From the NCBI GenBank assembly GCA_001972305.1, contig BDDD01000318.1, positions 372,001 to 436,000 of the forward strand: 64,000 bases of DNA, written 5' to 3'. This stretch comes from Cephalotus follicularis (Eukaryota > Streptophyta > Magnoliopsida > Oxalidales > Cephalotaceae). The position numbers and the translations under genes are program-made. Below, one piece after another: positions 23,252 to 34,197 of this stretch. The notes under the pieces are model-generated. The model saw only the letters and a list, made by a program, of their open reading frames with translations. It did no database searches and had not been told where the DNA came from. Numbering within the stretch: position 1 is the stretch's first letter; each line of letters opens with the position of its first letter.

Positions 23252-23846
23252 GGGTTCTACCACCATTAGTGTTCCCCATCCACCAGTTTTCGATCCTTTA
23301 GTAGACATGGATCCCAGGCTTGTTGTTTCTTTTCTAGATTTGCCAAGAGAATCAGACATCAGTGCATTAGTCTTGAGGTTTGGTGGGGAATGTGAACTGT
23401 TTTGGTTGAATGACAAGAATGCATTGGCTGTATTTAGTGATCCCGCCCGAGCTGCAACTGCAATGAGGAGGCTGGATCATGGATCAGGTTATCATGGGGC
23501 ATCTGTTGCTGCTCAAAATGCTGGGGCATCGGTGGCATCATCTGGTGCTAATGTGTGGGGAGGAGCGCTTGCAGCTTTGAAGAGCAATGCATGGAAGAAC
23601 GTTGTAGTTCTTGAGGCTGGTTGGAGGGAAGATTCATGGGGTGGGGAAAAGTTGTCGGGTGGCTCTTCTGTAGATCTGCAGTCATCTGCATGGAAAGGGA
23701 AAGAAGCCCCAATTCCCGCTTCAATAAATCGGTGGAGTGTCTTGGATTCTGAAACAGCTTTGAGTTCAACTGCGGCATCCCTCAAAACAGAGGATGCTGG
23801 AAAACAAGTTGGACCTCATTCCACTTCAGGGTTGGAATTGAATGTG
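23252..23846 (+). pseudogene. NFXL1: NFXL1, C-terminal region between two LTR insertions
   Basis: Joined to 14183 without the second GGGTT, the frame reads on as GSTTISVPHPPVFDPLVDMD, then RLVVSFLDLPRESDISALVL and NDKNALAVF, the conserved C-terminal domain of plant NFXL1. INRWSVLDSE follows near 23730. The piece has no stop of its own. It ends at the ATGTG target duplication (23842-23846) and continues at 26928. The insertion of 14184-23251 was therefore exactly between codon positions of one ancestral open frame. Confidence 0.9.
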
Positions 23847-24109
23847 TGTAATACCCCGCTTGTCCGTGTGTAAAAATTTTGGGGTTTTTAATTTATTTTG
23901 GTATGTGGACTACCATTTTTTTTGGAACTGTTTTATGTGGGTTGGGCTGTTTGATACCAACCTTGGCCTTTTGGGTATATGATAGTATGAGTGTATATGA
24001 ATAAGAAAATTTATTTTTTATTTTATTATTATTATTATTTTTTTTAAAATCAGTTTTTTTATTTATCTTTAAACCAAACCTTTTAATTTTAAAACCAATT
24101 CTATCTCAA

Positions 24110-24312
24110 ATCTCTCACTCACTCTCTCCCGTTGAATCTCTCTATCCCATCTCTCACTAATCTCTCTCTCCCATGTCTCACTTATCCCTCCCTTCTTTCT
24201 CTCCCCCAAACTCTCTCCCATCTCTCACTCATTCTCTCCCACTCCCTTACTTCTCTCACTTTCCCGTCTCCCTCTCCCATCTTTCTCTCTCACGCGCTTT
24301 GCATGTCTTCTT
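24110..24312 (+). repeat. CT-rich low-complexity tract
   Basis: It is made of CTCTCTCCCATCTCTCACT-type units. It gives spurious open frames in several phases. Confidence 0.85.
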
Positions 24313-24859
24313 AAGCCAGCCAACTTCTATCTCTCTTCTTCATCTCATCTTCTTCCTTCGTCTGGACGCCATAGCTGCATAGCTCATGAGGAGTTTCTTG
24401 CGTTTTCTTCCACTGGTTGGCGTCATTCAGGTTGGTTTTTCTTGCTTTGCTTTAATATGGACCTTTGAGCATGTAAAACGTTAGAACAGTCCTATCCCAA
24501 ACATGACCATATCTCCCCTGTTTTTGTATTCCTCCTGTTTCTGTTTGGTATCTCATGGTTATTTAATCTAGTTATGGCACTGATGGTTAGGTCATCCTTG
24601 TTGAACGCCACTGTGGCGTAAACAGTCGTTCTTTTGGGTTCATCGAGTGGCATTAGTTATCTGCACTTGTCGTCTTTTCTTTTCTTCTGAGCAGAGTATT
24701 GCCAATATTGCTTTAGGCATCGATGAGGCCGGCCAGGAACCTTCACCCTGGCCAACCATCTCCGTCTCCGCTTGACGTTGCTCAGTGTATGTCCCTGGTT
24801 GCATGTGAAGGGTCGAGGCGTGTCTGTGTGGTGTTTTGTGAGCAATCGAATTGTGAGTG

Positions 24860-25330
24860 TTGTTGCATGCTTTGTGTGTGTGTGTGAGTGCTCTGTTGAA
24901 TGTGCTGTGTTAGTGTGTGTGTAGTGTTGTGTGGACGGTGTAGTGTAGACAGTGTGTGTGTGATGTGGTCTGTGTGTGTGTGCGTGTGTGTTGTGTGTAG
25001 GCGTGCTGTGTGTGTTGTGTATAGGCGTACTGTGTGTGTTGTGTGTAGACGTACGTGTATGTGTTGTGAAAACAGAGTATGTGTTATGTATGTGTTGTGC
25101 GCTGTGTTCTGTGTGCAGCCGGAGTGTGAGTGTTGTGGGTTGTCTGCCGTGCATGTGTGCGTGTTGGGTGTGTCCTGCATATGTGTATGTGTTACGCATG
25201 TGGTGTGTGTGTGTGTTGTGTATTGTGCAGTGTGTGCGGGTGTGTGTGCTGTATTAAGAGTAGGCTGTGTGTGTATTGTGGACAGTGTATGTGGTATGTG
25301 TGGTGTAGTTGTATTACGTGTTGTTAATCA
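24860..25330 (+). repeat. GT-rich degenerate microsatellite
   Basis: GTGTGTG runs broken by TGC and TAG create long Cys/Val-rich frames on the plus strand and Thr/His-rich frames on the minus strand. None is a protein. Confidence 0.88.
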
Positions 25331-26922
25331 AGCCTTCCCTTAAATGTTCATGCAAAGCGCCGATGCCATTTCCCCTTTGTCTCACCAAAACGTCAACGGT
25401 CTAGGCTTGCTTTGTTCTCAGTCACGCTTTCGCAAGAATTTTCAATTTATGATTGAAATCGTTTTAATATATATATCTTTTAGATATTTGTATCGATCGA
25501 GGTGTTGCGTAGGGATTATTTGATTCTTTTAAGGATAATTTTGGTGACTACGTAAGGTACGGATGTCTTCCTTCTTGATAAACTCTCGTTGATTTTATGG
25601 TAATAAATGTTTTTTATATTTTTGAATAAGTGTACGGATTTTTCGTTCTTCGATATCTCCTTCGGTTTTATCTGAATAAATTCAGTTTTATATTTTTATG
25701 AATAACGTACGGATGTTTCGTTCCTTGATACCCTTTTATTGGTTTTATTAGAGTAAAAAGTTAGTTTTACTTTATGAATAAATACGAATTTTACTACTGT
25801 CTCCTATTTTACATGATTAAATGAGATTGATACTATTAAGCTAGTATTTTTGAATTCCGAGCTAATATGAAACTGTTAAATGTTATTGTTTGGTAAAATT
25901 ATTTATGATTGAGAAACTTGATTTAAATGTGGAAACCTTATATGTTTGAAATGGTTTTTGGTAAATCATTATTTTAAATCGTTGATACTGAGAATATAAC
26001 TGAACCACCTATGGGGGTACCATAGGCATGTCGTAGGCCTGGCACGGGGACATGACACTATCCGTAGCGGTGTGATTAGACTACGACGTCTCTCACTGTA
26101 TTGATATCCTGTGAATAGGATTTGGATCCGATTTCTGATAGAGGCGTATGGGTCAGCCCTAAGATATATGAAATGAATGTAATGATCGGGAATTGACTGT
26201 GTAGTGCCGTACACGTCATTCCAAATGGGCAAGTGGATGTCCGGACATCCCTTGCAAATGTACTGTTAACTATATGTATATATTATGAATCTCAATATGA
26301 AACACCGATTTGAAAATGTTTGGAAATGTATATGCTCGGAATCTTGTTTTCACTTTATGCAGACTGTGAATCTATACGTATATGTATGCTTTTGAAAGCT
26401 TTTGGCAAAATATCTGTTTTTAAGTTTTATTATTGGTTATTTATTTTTATATCTGTTTTATGAAGGTTTGTGAACCTATATGCATACGTTTATTATGGAA
26501 GTTTTATTCGAAAGTTACCGATTTCAGTTTTATAAATTGTTATGTTTTCATAAATGATCCGTATTGTTTTACTTTCGTAAACTGTTTTATTTCTATATCT
26601 GTACTGAGGTTTGCTCAGCCGCGTTTTTCTTTCCATGCGACAGGTTATCAGGGGCAGCAAGGAGATGTGCGATGAGTGAACCACCTATTGGCTAGAGGAT
26701 CTCTTAGGTGTTGACTTCCTTTATGTTATGGTCATGTGTGGACCTTAGAAAATACGTTGTCTAAAACGATATTTGTTATTGAACCGAGATTTTCAGTTTA
26801 TTAATTGAATTTGAAGAATTATCTTTTTAAATTGGTCATTTTGAAATAAGGTTATGTTCAGTTGTTATGCTTTCTGTAAGATAGATCGGTGTGACATCCC
26901 GGTCCCAACCGGGGGTGTTACA

Positions 26923-27020
26923 ATGTGTGTAGTTCGATTATAACGGGACAACCTGGAGCTGCTCACAATGAGACACATAAATCTGACGTAGTTGATGACT
27001 GGGAGAAGGCTTATGAATAA
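26923..27020 (+). pseudogene. NFXL1: NFXL1 C-terminus with natural stop
   Basis: After the second insertion the frame continues from LELNVC to SSIITGQPGAAHNETHKSDV and VDDWEKAYE, then TAA at 27018-27020. The ending DDWEKxxE is the known C-terminus of plant NFXL1. All four pieces of the gene are in order and on the same strand. Confidence 0.9.
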
Positions 27021-28481
27021 GATAGAATATCCAAAATATTTGATTTTGTAGAGAGTCATGGGAGATGGGTGTTATATTGTCTCCCTCTCCCTTGTTTTAT
27101 TGGATTTCGAGGCAAATTCATGTTCCTGTCTTCCAAAACAGTTAGATGGTCTAGTTGGTTGATAGTGAAATGTTGTAACGTTTTCCTGCATTTAGAAGAA
27201 CGTAAGCATGTACTTCTACCGTGTATGGAAAGCACACATTGCAATGGTAACAACTAATTAGATATAATATATTTGAAGACATCTTTTGGGCCGTACTATG
27301 GAAGCACACCTTTTTGGGCTTCAATTTATGACTACAGTAAGCTAGCCTAGTCAAGCTGCATCGAATCAACAAACAAAAGATAACAAACAATCGCGAAACA
27401 CGCATTGAAATTCGATAATTGAAGGTTTTGTGGAATCTAAGCCAGTCAGATGAATCACAACAAACTTGTTCAGCCATTGCCTAAAATACTATGGTAAAAA
27501 CAATCGGATTTGGCTGCTTCTTCTTGACTAAAGAGCAATGAAAGATGAAACCCGATAATGGATTCCGCAAGTTTTGTTTTAATTCCTTACTTTCAATATA
27601 TATGTGCCTTTTCTTCAACTACATCCACTGCATATCAAGAAACTCCAATCAATTGCTTTGGAGTATTATTGTTTTGATTTTCCATGAATGAGTACCCGAG
27701 TTCATAAAGCCTCTTCTTTTGAGGGAAAGTGTTGAACTTGAACATGCTTTTGTGTCTACAAGTCAATTCTGTTTCTGTCATGAGTCAAACAGGTTCTCAA
27801 GATTGTATTGTGGGTGATTGTCATTGGATGGGTTGCTTTTTCTAAGGAAGTCTTATTGGGATTACAGGTTTGCAACTGATGTTTTTCCTCTCTACACTTG
27901 TTTTATATTCCTCACTATCATTGTCTACAGTGCTTAGTGGTCTTCTTTATTTGATATTGCTCCAGGTAGAGTGAATTTGCATCCATAGTGGTAGTTCTGG
28001 ATCATAACTGGTTAGTGGCGGGTACATAGCTTGCATGCCACATACCAACATAAGAAGTTCTATTATCTCTTCTCAAAGAATATGGTAAATTTAATCATCA
28101 TAATTAAGCACTCGTATTGAACACCATAGTAGTTTTATAACTAAAATAAATCACAGATATAATAAAGCAACATGTCTTCATCTAAATATCAGAACCCACT
28201 AATCATCATCACTTGCATTTGCATAGCTTTGGCAAAGTAACTGTAGTCCTGTGCTCATATACAGTTGCTTTGTTCTCATCCACTGGTCTGGTCCCTTCTT
28301 CTTTCGCCTTATTTTTATTATCGGCATTTTACCAGCAACAACCGAACCATATATATTGCCGGAGCTGTCAAGGAAAGTGGTTTTTATCAAAGAATTAGCA
28401 GGTTTACAAGGAGTTGTATAAACAGTCTTTCTTTTGTTGTGTATAAATCTCCATCATCATGAACCTTAAACTTTATTGATT
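27021..28481. other. Non-coding stretch downstream of NFXL1
   Basis: AT-rich; I see no gene, mobile-element terminus or clear repeat. Part may be the old NFXL1 3' UTR and part the tail of the YJU2 remnant. Confidence 0.4.
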
Positions 28482-29205
28482 TTACACGTGCTTCATCCTC
28501 TTTTTCCAATTTCTTCTCCTTTTCCAGTCCTGTGCTTCAAGGCCTCGAGCATTGCATCTACACTGACAGTAGCATGCGTGGACTTGATGGGCTTGATCTC
28601 TTGAAGAGCAATGAGGATACCTATATCTTTTTGAATCAAAGGCTCTGTTCTCCAAAGATTTCATGAATCACCCATCTCTTTGACGATCGGTTTCTGTTTC
28701 TTTTTATGGGCTTCCTTATCCTTGGCGCGGCAACCATCACAAATTTAGGTTACACCAGACTGAACAACATATAGCCACTGTTTCATGGATCCGTCTTGAT
28801 TATAAACTCAGCCCTGCAATTTTTAGAGTTGCAGTATAACCTGAATATTGGAATTCCCACATAGATCTGTATTATATGCAAACAAGAAGATGTCAGGTCA
28901 CTGGGGTCATTCAACAACATGCCAATCAGAGAAATCAGAAGAACATGGCAATTAGACGAAACAAGACATTAAACTTGATGCACAAGGAAAGAAGCAAAAG
29001 TACCTCACCAGTTGCAGACCTTAAACTTGGTACCTTCACCCATGCAGTGACCACAAGTGTTGCAGCGCATCCTCATGTGCAGCATCTCCTGCGACTTCAT
29101 CTGCTGGTTTTTTGTTGGTCTAGAAGGCCAAGGCAGCTTCACCTGATTGAAATCCGCAGGGTAACACTTGTTCGTGAATTTCTTCTCTCCCCCCTTACCA
29201 CTGTC
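28482..29205 (-). pseudogene. YJU2: YJU2/CCDC94 splicing factor pseudogene
   Basis: Read on the minus strand, 29195-29020 gives KCYPADFNQVKLPWPSRP, KNQQMKSQEML, RCNTCGHCMGEGTKFK and a donor GT at 29019, like the start of YJU2 (CCHC-type CNTCG finger). A second part, 28880-28750, reads VGIPIFRLYC and KTDP-NSGY. A third, 28740-28490, reads CRAKDKEAHKKKQKP, KEMGDS, then [11 protein letters not shown] and [20 protein letters not shown]2 promotes the first step of pre-mRNA splicing. The start ATG is not recognisable, and there are stops and frameshifts, so it is dead. The intron and donor show it is not a retrocopy. Confidence 0.82.
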
Positions 29206-29434
29206 TGTAACACCAGACCAAGGTGTATGACCTAACTTTGAAGGTAGATATGGAATTGGTTTGGTGCTGAAGTTTCCCTTGTAAGCTAGTTGGGCAGCAG
29301 TCTGATAATGAGACTCGTTTATGTGATTCGGTCCATTATACAATAATTGAGGCCCGCAATGACAACTATAAATAAATTCTAGTCACTAGGGAATGATACT
29401 AAGTAAGTTGCATTTTCTAGTGGAGTCGATTTCC

Positions 29435-30045
29435 ATGGAGGCTGTCGAAGAAGAGAGGGAGAAGGGTGTGTGTATTCGCGTTCCTAGAGAGGATCATCGA
29501 TGTGAATGGTTGATGTTGAATCTTGAAAAGGATGAAGCGATCCCAACTGGTCTTGAGGGAATGAAATGGCCATCAATGAAATGCGTACCACATGAATTCC
29601 ACTTCATTAGCCTTGGGCTCAATCATCTACGCCCTTGGCTATTGTAGGTCAAAATCCTCTACCTTCACGCAACCATGCTGATGTCTTTTATTTGGATACT
29701 CGTTGTCCCAATAATGGGTGGAAGGAAACCCGTCCAATGAATTTTCCCTGGTGCAAGCCCATTGCTGCTGCTCTTGACGGCAAGCTTTACGTCTTTGGTG
29801 GTGGGACTAGTGGTGCTTTTGGCTAGGTTTTCAACCCAAAGATTGGGTTGTGGGTCCCCTTGCAAGAACCTCCCGATACATTTGGTAGACAGTGCTCTCA
29901 GATACTTCCAATGCCCGGATTCTGGCACACCCCTTTGGCCTCTATTCCTGCTATCAGGTTTCTGCTTCCCGTAGGAGATGTCTCAACGTATATTTGTCTC
30001 GCTACTGGTGGCAACCTTCAATGCATGTGGACGAGGTGATCTATT
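29435..30045 (+). pseudogene. Kelch-repeat protein pseudogene
   Basis: The ATG at 29435 opens MEAVEEEREKGVCIRVPRED. After HEFHFISLGS a frameshift near 29620-29645 is needed to reach GQNPLPSRNHADVFYLDTR and WKETRPMNFPWCKPIAAALD, then GKLYVFGG: typical kelch blades (GG pair, spaced Y and W). A TAG at about 29825 interrupts before VFNPKIGLWVPLQEPPD. Plant proteins of this kind are often F-box/kelch substrate adaptors, but I see no F-box here, so no function is claimed. Confidence 0.7.
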
Positions 30046-30174
30046 TTTGTCTTCCTACAGGTCCTCGAGACCACCACACTAACTCTCTAGTAGCAACCAA
30101 TATTTGGAAACCGGTTGGTCCTCCGATTATCATTCTGCTTTCACTACATTTGGTAGACATATAGTAATTATAGA

Positions 30175-30480
30175 ATGGGATGTTTTACTTCATTCGGGCC
30201 ATGTGGAACAATGAAGCTGGTAATTTTAAAACCTGAAAGTAAGATCAGTTTCCTGCATATACCATTTTCTCATATTTTCTTGGGAGATTAAACATTGACT
30301 CTTCCTTTGACAATTTAGACCTACGGTACAACGCTCTCCAGTTGGAGAAGTATCTTGGCTGCAATGGCATCCTTTTAGTGTTTCATCTAGCCCCCAGGAT
30401 GGTAGATATCATCTTTCAGTCATAATTAAAGCTGTCGGGGACTGGACAACAAAGCTAAGAGGAAAAGTGTTAAATGCAGA
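30175..30480 (+). pseudogene. FRO: Ferric-chelate reductase (FRO family), two exon remnants
   Basis: The first exon ends at 30238 with GPCGTMKLVILKPE and a GTAAGA donor. The second starts after an AATTTAG acceptor at 30318, reads LRYNAL, loses frame, then reads [20 protein letters not shown] and [19 protein letters not shown]. The [10 protein letters not shown] segment is the FAD-binding HPF motif of the FRO6/FRO7 type, plasma-membrane or plastid enzymes that reduce Fe(III). About 15-20 bases appear deleted between NAL and VGEV. The exon is cut at 30481 by a truncated LTR. Confidence 0.75.
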
Positions 30481-30481
30481 T

Positions 30482-31422
30482 CATCACGGCTGGCGTAGGT
30501 TTGGAGACCTGCACCTATGTTGGCCTAGGGGCAGTAGCATGAGGGAGGCATGCTACGAGTAAGCAGGCGCATGTGGGGCATTTTCATACCGGATGGTTTG
30601 TTCAGACATGGCGCGCAGCGTGTGCGCGCATTAGGCAGACATAGGGCACAACGTATGTGCGCATTAGGCAAACATGGTGCACAGCGTGTGCGCGCATGGG
30701 GCAGACATAGCGCACAACATATGTGCGCATCAGGCAGACATGGCGCGCATCGGGCAGACATAGAGCGCAACGTATGCATGCATTCGGCAGATGTAGAGCA
30801 CACGCAACATGTGGGACGCTGTGCGCAACAAAGCGCACAGCGGGTGGGCGCATCGCGCGGCATGTGGGCGCAACATGCGGGCATAGCGCGCAACTTGCGG
30901 ACACGACGCGCAAGATGCGGGGTCATGGTGCATGTGGGCAGAACGTGAGTGCATGTGTGAGATAGTGGTTCCTATATGTTCGGCTGAGCTTGCTGGCCAC
31001 TAGAGGCATAGTCTTGCGTGTTGTAAGGCCTGTTATGAGCCACCAGTATTTCTAATAATTGAGGGGTGTTAATTGTAAGGCATGTATGCCAAGTGTCCCT
31101 AGTAGTTAGTGGTGTTAACTGCTGAAGTGCATGTGTGCACTATAAATGTGCTAGACAACAGATTTGCCAAGGCATGTGAGAATTCTCAAGGCAAACTGCA
31201 GAGTGCTTGTAATCCTTTGTACGCTTTCGGTGAAGTAATAAAGGTTGGGACTTTTCCTGTAATCGTGTGAGTCTGCTCTTGCTTGTTGCTGTGTTTAAAT
31301 CATTGTGTGCGAGTTAACTTAGCCTCTATAGAGGGGGTGTTGCTCAGAATTTGGGCTGAGACTAGGCTGGTGTCTAATGCCATTACAGGACAAAAATTTG
31401 TTGCGAATTTGACCTTGTAACA
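30482..31422 (+). mobile_element. Chromovirus LTR, missing its first bases
   Basis: From CATCACGGCTGGCG to CCTTGTAACA. Compared with the minus-strand LTR at 56748-57669 it lacks the first 25 or so bases, including TGTTAG. A TATAAATG box lies at 31141, and TGGTATCAG (31425) follows as a partly decayed primer site. Confidence 0.78.
30600..30950 (+). repeat. 33-bp degenerate minisatellite in the LTR
   Basis: Units such as GCGCATTAGGCAGACATAGG repeat about every 33 bases. Since 33 is a multiple of three, long frames with 11-residue repeats stay open on both strands. Similar tracts lie at 56120-56430 and 57190-57530. Confidence 0.8.
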
Positions 31423-31424
31423 GT

Positions 31425-31580
31425 TGGTATCAGTGCGCGGTTGGTGTATGACCCATTTAGAAAGTATGGATGCGATCCGTGAAAGATTGAGCTCATTCCG
31501 GATGCAAAAGCTCCTGCGAAGGCCCCTTATCGCATGTCCCCAAAGGAGTTGGCTAAATTACAAAAACAAATTACCGAGTT
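31425..31580 (+). pseudogene. Gag start fused to RT by internal deletion
   Basis: After the primer site, the ATG at 31448 reads MTHLESMDAIRERL, the start of gag in this family. It then jumps at about 31490 to pol sequence (IPDAKAPAKAPYRMSPKELA, LQKQITEF), removing most of gag, the zinc knuckle and protease. A solo LTR then splits it at 31581. Confidence 0.75.
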
Positions 31581-32003
31581 TGTCACATCCCGTTTCTATA
31601 ACAATACTTAGGTTATGGCAATTAACATAATATTCACCTCATATGAAAAATACAGAAAATTTAAAACTTCCCAGCCAAGTATAATCATTGCAGAAGCATT
31701 AATATAAGCCGAATTAAAAACTTAACATGCATCACATACTACATGTCACAAAATAAACATCGTCATAGTTAATTGCCCTCAACGGAGCGTGAACAATATT
31801 CATCAATACATAAATCTCTTAATACAGTAATCCAATTTAATATTCCTCTCATATTCGCTTCGTTTCCCTCATGCTTGAACGAGGTCAAGTCCACTGCATC
31901 AATCTGAAATTGATAGGGTTAGCCGTATCCACTGGCTAAGTAGAGAAAACATAAAAGTACTTAGGGGACAACGATAACAGATGTCATGAAACGAATGCAT
32001 TCA

Positions 32004-32005
<2 letters not shown>

Positions 32006-32034
<29 letters not shown>
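32006..32034 (+). repeat. (TA)n microsatellite
   Basis: An uninterrupted TA repeat of about 29 bases. Confidence 0.9.
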
Positions 32035-32036
<2 letters not shown>

Positions 32037-32719
32037 CATGCAACATACCAAGTGGCTACAACCACGTAATCTATATGTATCGAGGCTAACCGGCACAACG
32101 ACTAGGAAAGCTCGACCACTCAAATGATGCTAACCGTCCTAGGCTAGGAAAGCGTAATACCTCTGTCCGAGGCTAGGAACAACATCCCACAATCTAATAA
32201 TACTAATTGTCCAAGGCTAGGAAAGCACACAGCTAACCATCCAAGGTTGGGAAAGTTCAACGACATATTACTAACCGTCCAAGGGTGGGAAAGCACATAA
32301 CTAACCATCCAAGACTAGGAAAGTCTAACAATCCAATAAATCAATCCATTATGTTTCAAGTATTTTATATTTTCATAAATGCTTGAAATCATAACACATT
32401 TGGATATATAATAATCCTTTCCAAAATCATCATCAAGTAGTTTATGTATCATAAAATACTTGCCAAAACATATTTATTCAAAATATGTATCAATCCCTGA
32501 AACCACGTTTCAAATCTGTTGAAATATAATATTTCATATCAAATAATGATTTATAGTAAAATCATTCATAAACCTTTTCCAAAATGATAAAAACATTTTA
32601 GAAATAATTTAGATAGTTCAATCCATACATATATCGACGCTATCCGGCACAAGGCGAGGGAGCACGACCAAACCATAGCAACATGCAAGCAAACATATGC
32701 TCAAAATATAGACAGACCC

Positions 32720-33160
32720 TTTTGGAGTCAACACCTAACTCTAGGCATCAACGTGTACGACACCTTGTGCTCCAAAATGTAATTAGTCTCCTTTGGTGTC
32801 AACGTATACCCTATACGCATCAACGTTTACAGTAGTTCTCTTAGGTGTCAGCATCTATTCTAGGCATCGACGTGCATGACAACCCCTTCAGGCGCCAACA
32901 CTCGATCTAGGCGTCAATACATGATTTAGGCGCGACGTTAATAGCTCACCATGTCTATAACAGACACTTAGGCATCAACGTTTACCTCATTTGCGTCGAC
33001 GCCTCAAGGCACGAATCCTTGAGCATCAACGTTTTCCTCTTGGCGTTGACGCTTTAAGGTAAGAAACCTTAGGTGTCGACGCTTTGAGCATCCCTTTTCC
33101 CCTATAACAGACCATGGCGTCGATGCGCACCCCTAGGTGTCAACGTCTGTGAGGCCATAA
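32720..33160 (-). repeat. GGCGTCGACGCC-like motif array, first block
   Basis: More than fifteen variants, for example GGCATCAACG, GGTGTCAACG, GCGTCGACGCC, GGCGTTGACGC, GGTGTCGACGCT and GGCGTCGATGCG. They mostly differ by CpG to TpG or CpA changes, at 20-40-base spacing. Confidence 0.78.
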
Positions 33161-33824
33161 CAACGTCCTTTCCGTTGTAAATCGCAACCATGTCTCAAAA
33201 CAATGGATCCAAGCAAAACAACACATGCAATACTTAGTCCATACTCGTCCAAACAGGATATCATAATAGTTTATCACTTATGCAAACACAGCATTCACTC
33301 AATCCACAATCCACCATTCATGCGTTTCATCAAACGACTCTTATTATAACTGAACTCAAAATACAGTTATATGATCCCTACCTTTGATTCCAAGTTAGGA
33401 ATCGCAGTCTACCTCTTTAAGATTTACCGACCAGTGGCCTTAAGCTCCCAAGTCCGGTACAGGAACTCCAATCCAAGCTCGGCTCCACTCTAAGTTCGAG
33501 CCTCCAAGCTCTCAGGTTCAACAATGGAGAAAAGTGGGTATCTTCTCCTCCTCTCCCGGTTTCTCACTGTTTTCTTTCTCTTTCTCTTGGGAAGAAGGTG
33601 AAGGTGAAAGATGTGCTTTATGGAGGAGTTCTCTCTCTCTCTCCCTTTAACCCACATGCAAGGCGCCATGCGTCTCTCTCTCTCCTTCTTCTCTTTGCCG
33701 ACATGAACCCCATCAATCACTTCCCTCTTCCTTTATGTCATTGCAGAGCATGGGGAAGAGATAAAGTGTCTTACACTTCTCTTTCACGCGTCTCATGTCA
33801 GTGTTTTAACTTATTCTAAAGACA

Positions 33825-34045
33825 CTTTATGGCGTCGATGTCAACCCTAGGCGTTGACGAGTTGACCTTATTCTTTGGCGCTAACAGGCTCCACGAACCG
33901 CGTTAACGCCTACCTCTTGATTTCCACATCGATGGGCATCGACGCCATCACATGGCGTCAACACCTTAATGCAAGAAGCCTTAAGCGCGCCTCATTGTTC
34001 CTTGGCATCAACGCCATCTTTTGGCGTCGACGCTCAAGCATCTTT
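33825..34045 (-). repeat. GGCGTCGACGCC-like motif array, second block
   Basis: Eight or more variants including GGCGTCGATGTC, GGCGTTGACG, GCGTTAACGCC, GGCATCGACGCC, GGCGTCAACACC and GGCGTCGACGCT. Confidence 0.78.
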
Positions 34046-34197
34046 TCCTTATGCATTTTCCAATTCAATACCACACTCTTTAATACTTTCCATTCAAAAT
34101 TCAACATTAGGCTGAAAATTCATAATTCTCATTAATTCATCATTTAAATTATAGTGAGAAATACAATAATACATTAATGGAAATTCCGGGCGTTATA

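Larger units (their letters stand above)
23847..26922 (+). mobile_element. Solo LTR, 3.08 kb, second insertion in NFXL1
   Basis: It starts TGTAATACCCCG and ends CGGGGGTGTTACA, flanked by ATGTG (23842-23846 and 26923-26927). No coding domain is visible, so a solo LTR is the simplest reading. It holds a CT-rich block (24110-24312) and a GT-rich block (24860-25330). Its terminal sequence resembles that of the gag-only element but the interior does not, so it is a different family. ATGTGTGTA after the element repeats LTR-like TGTA by chance; the duplication proper is 5 bp. Confidence 0.85.
31581..34197 (-). mobile_element. Solo LTR, reverse orientation, inside RT
   Basis: It starts TGTCACATCCCGTTTC and ends AATTCCGGGCGTTATA, the reverse complement of the termini of the gag-only element (TGTAACGCCCCGAATTTC and GAAACGGGGTGTGACA) with decay. 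Interior blocks also correspond: CTAGGAAAGC repeats (32090-32320), the motif arrays and a GAGA/CTCT region near 33550-33690. No coding domain is present. It lies between the ITEF and [11 protein letters not shown] residues of RT. I could not match a clean 5-bp duplication. Confidence 0.75.

Noticed and set aside
24900-25343. Cys/Val-rich frames in the GT tract and His/Thr-rich frames opposite
   Set aside because: Produced by a degenerate GT microsatellite in a solo LTR.
26923-26931. Nine-base duplication ATGTGTGTA at the second NFXL1 insertion
   Set aside because: The element itself begins TGTA; the true duplication is ATGTG, with TGTA matching by chance.
30550-30948. Apparent repeat proteins of about 130 residues on both strands
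   Set aside because: The 33-bp LTR minisatellite is open in several frames; not coding.
32006-32034. TA-rich stretch as a possible promoter or origin
   Set aside because: A plain (TA)n microsatellite within a solo LTR.
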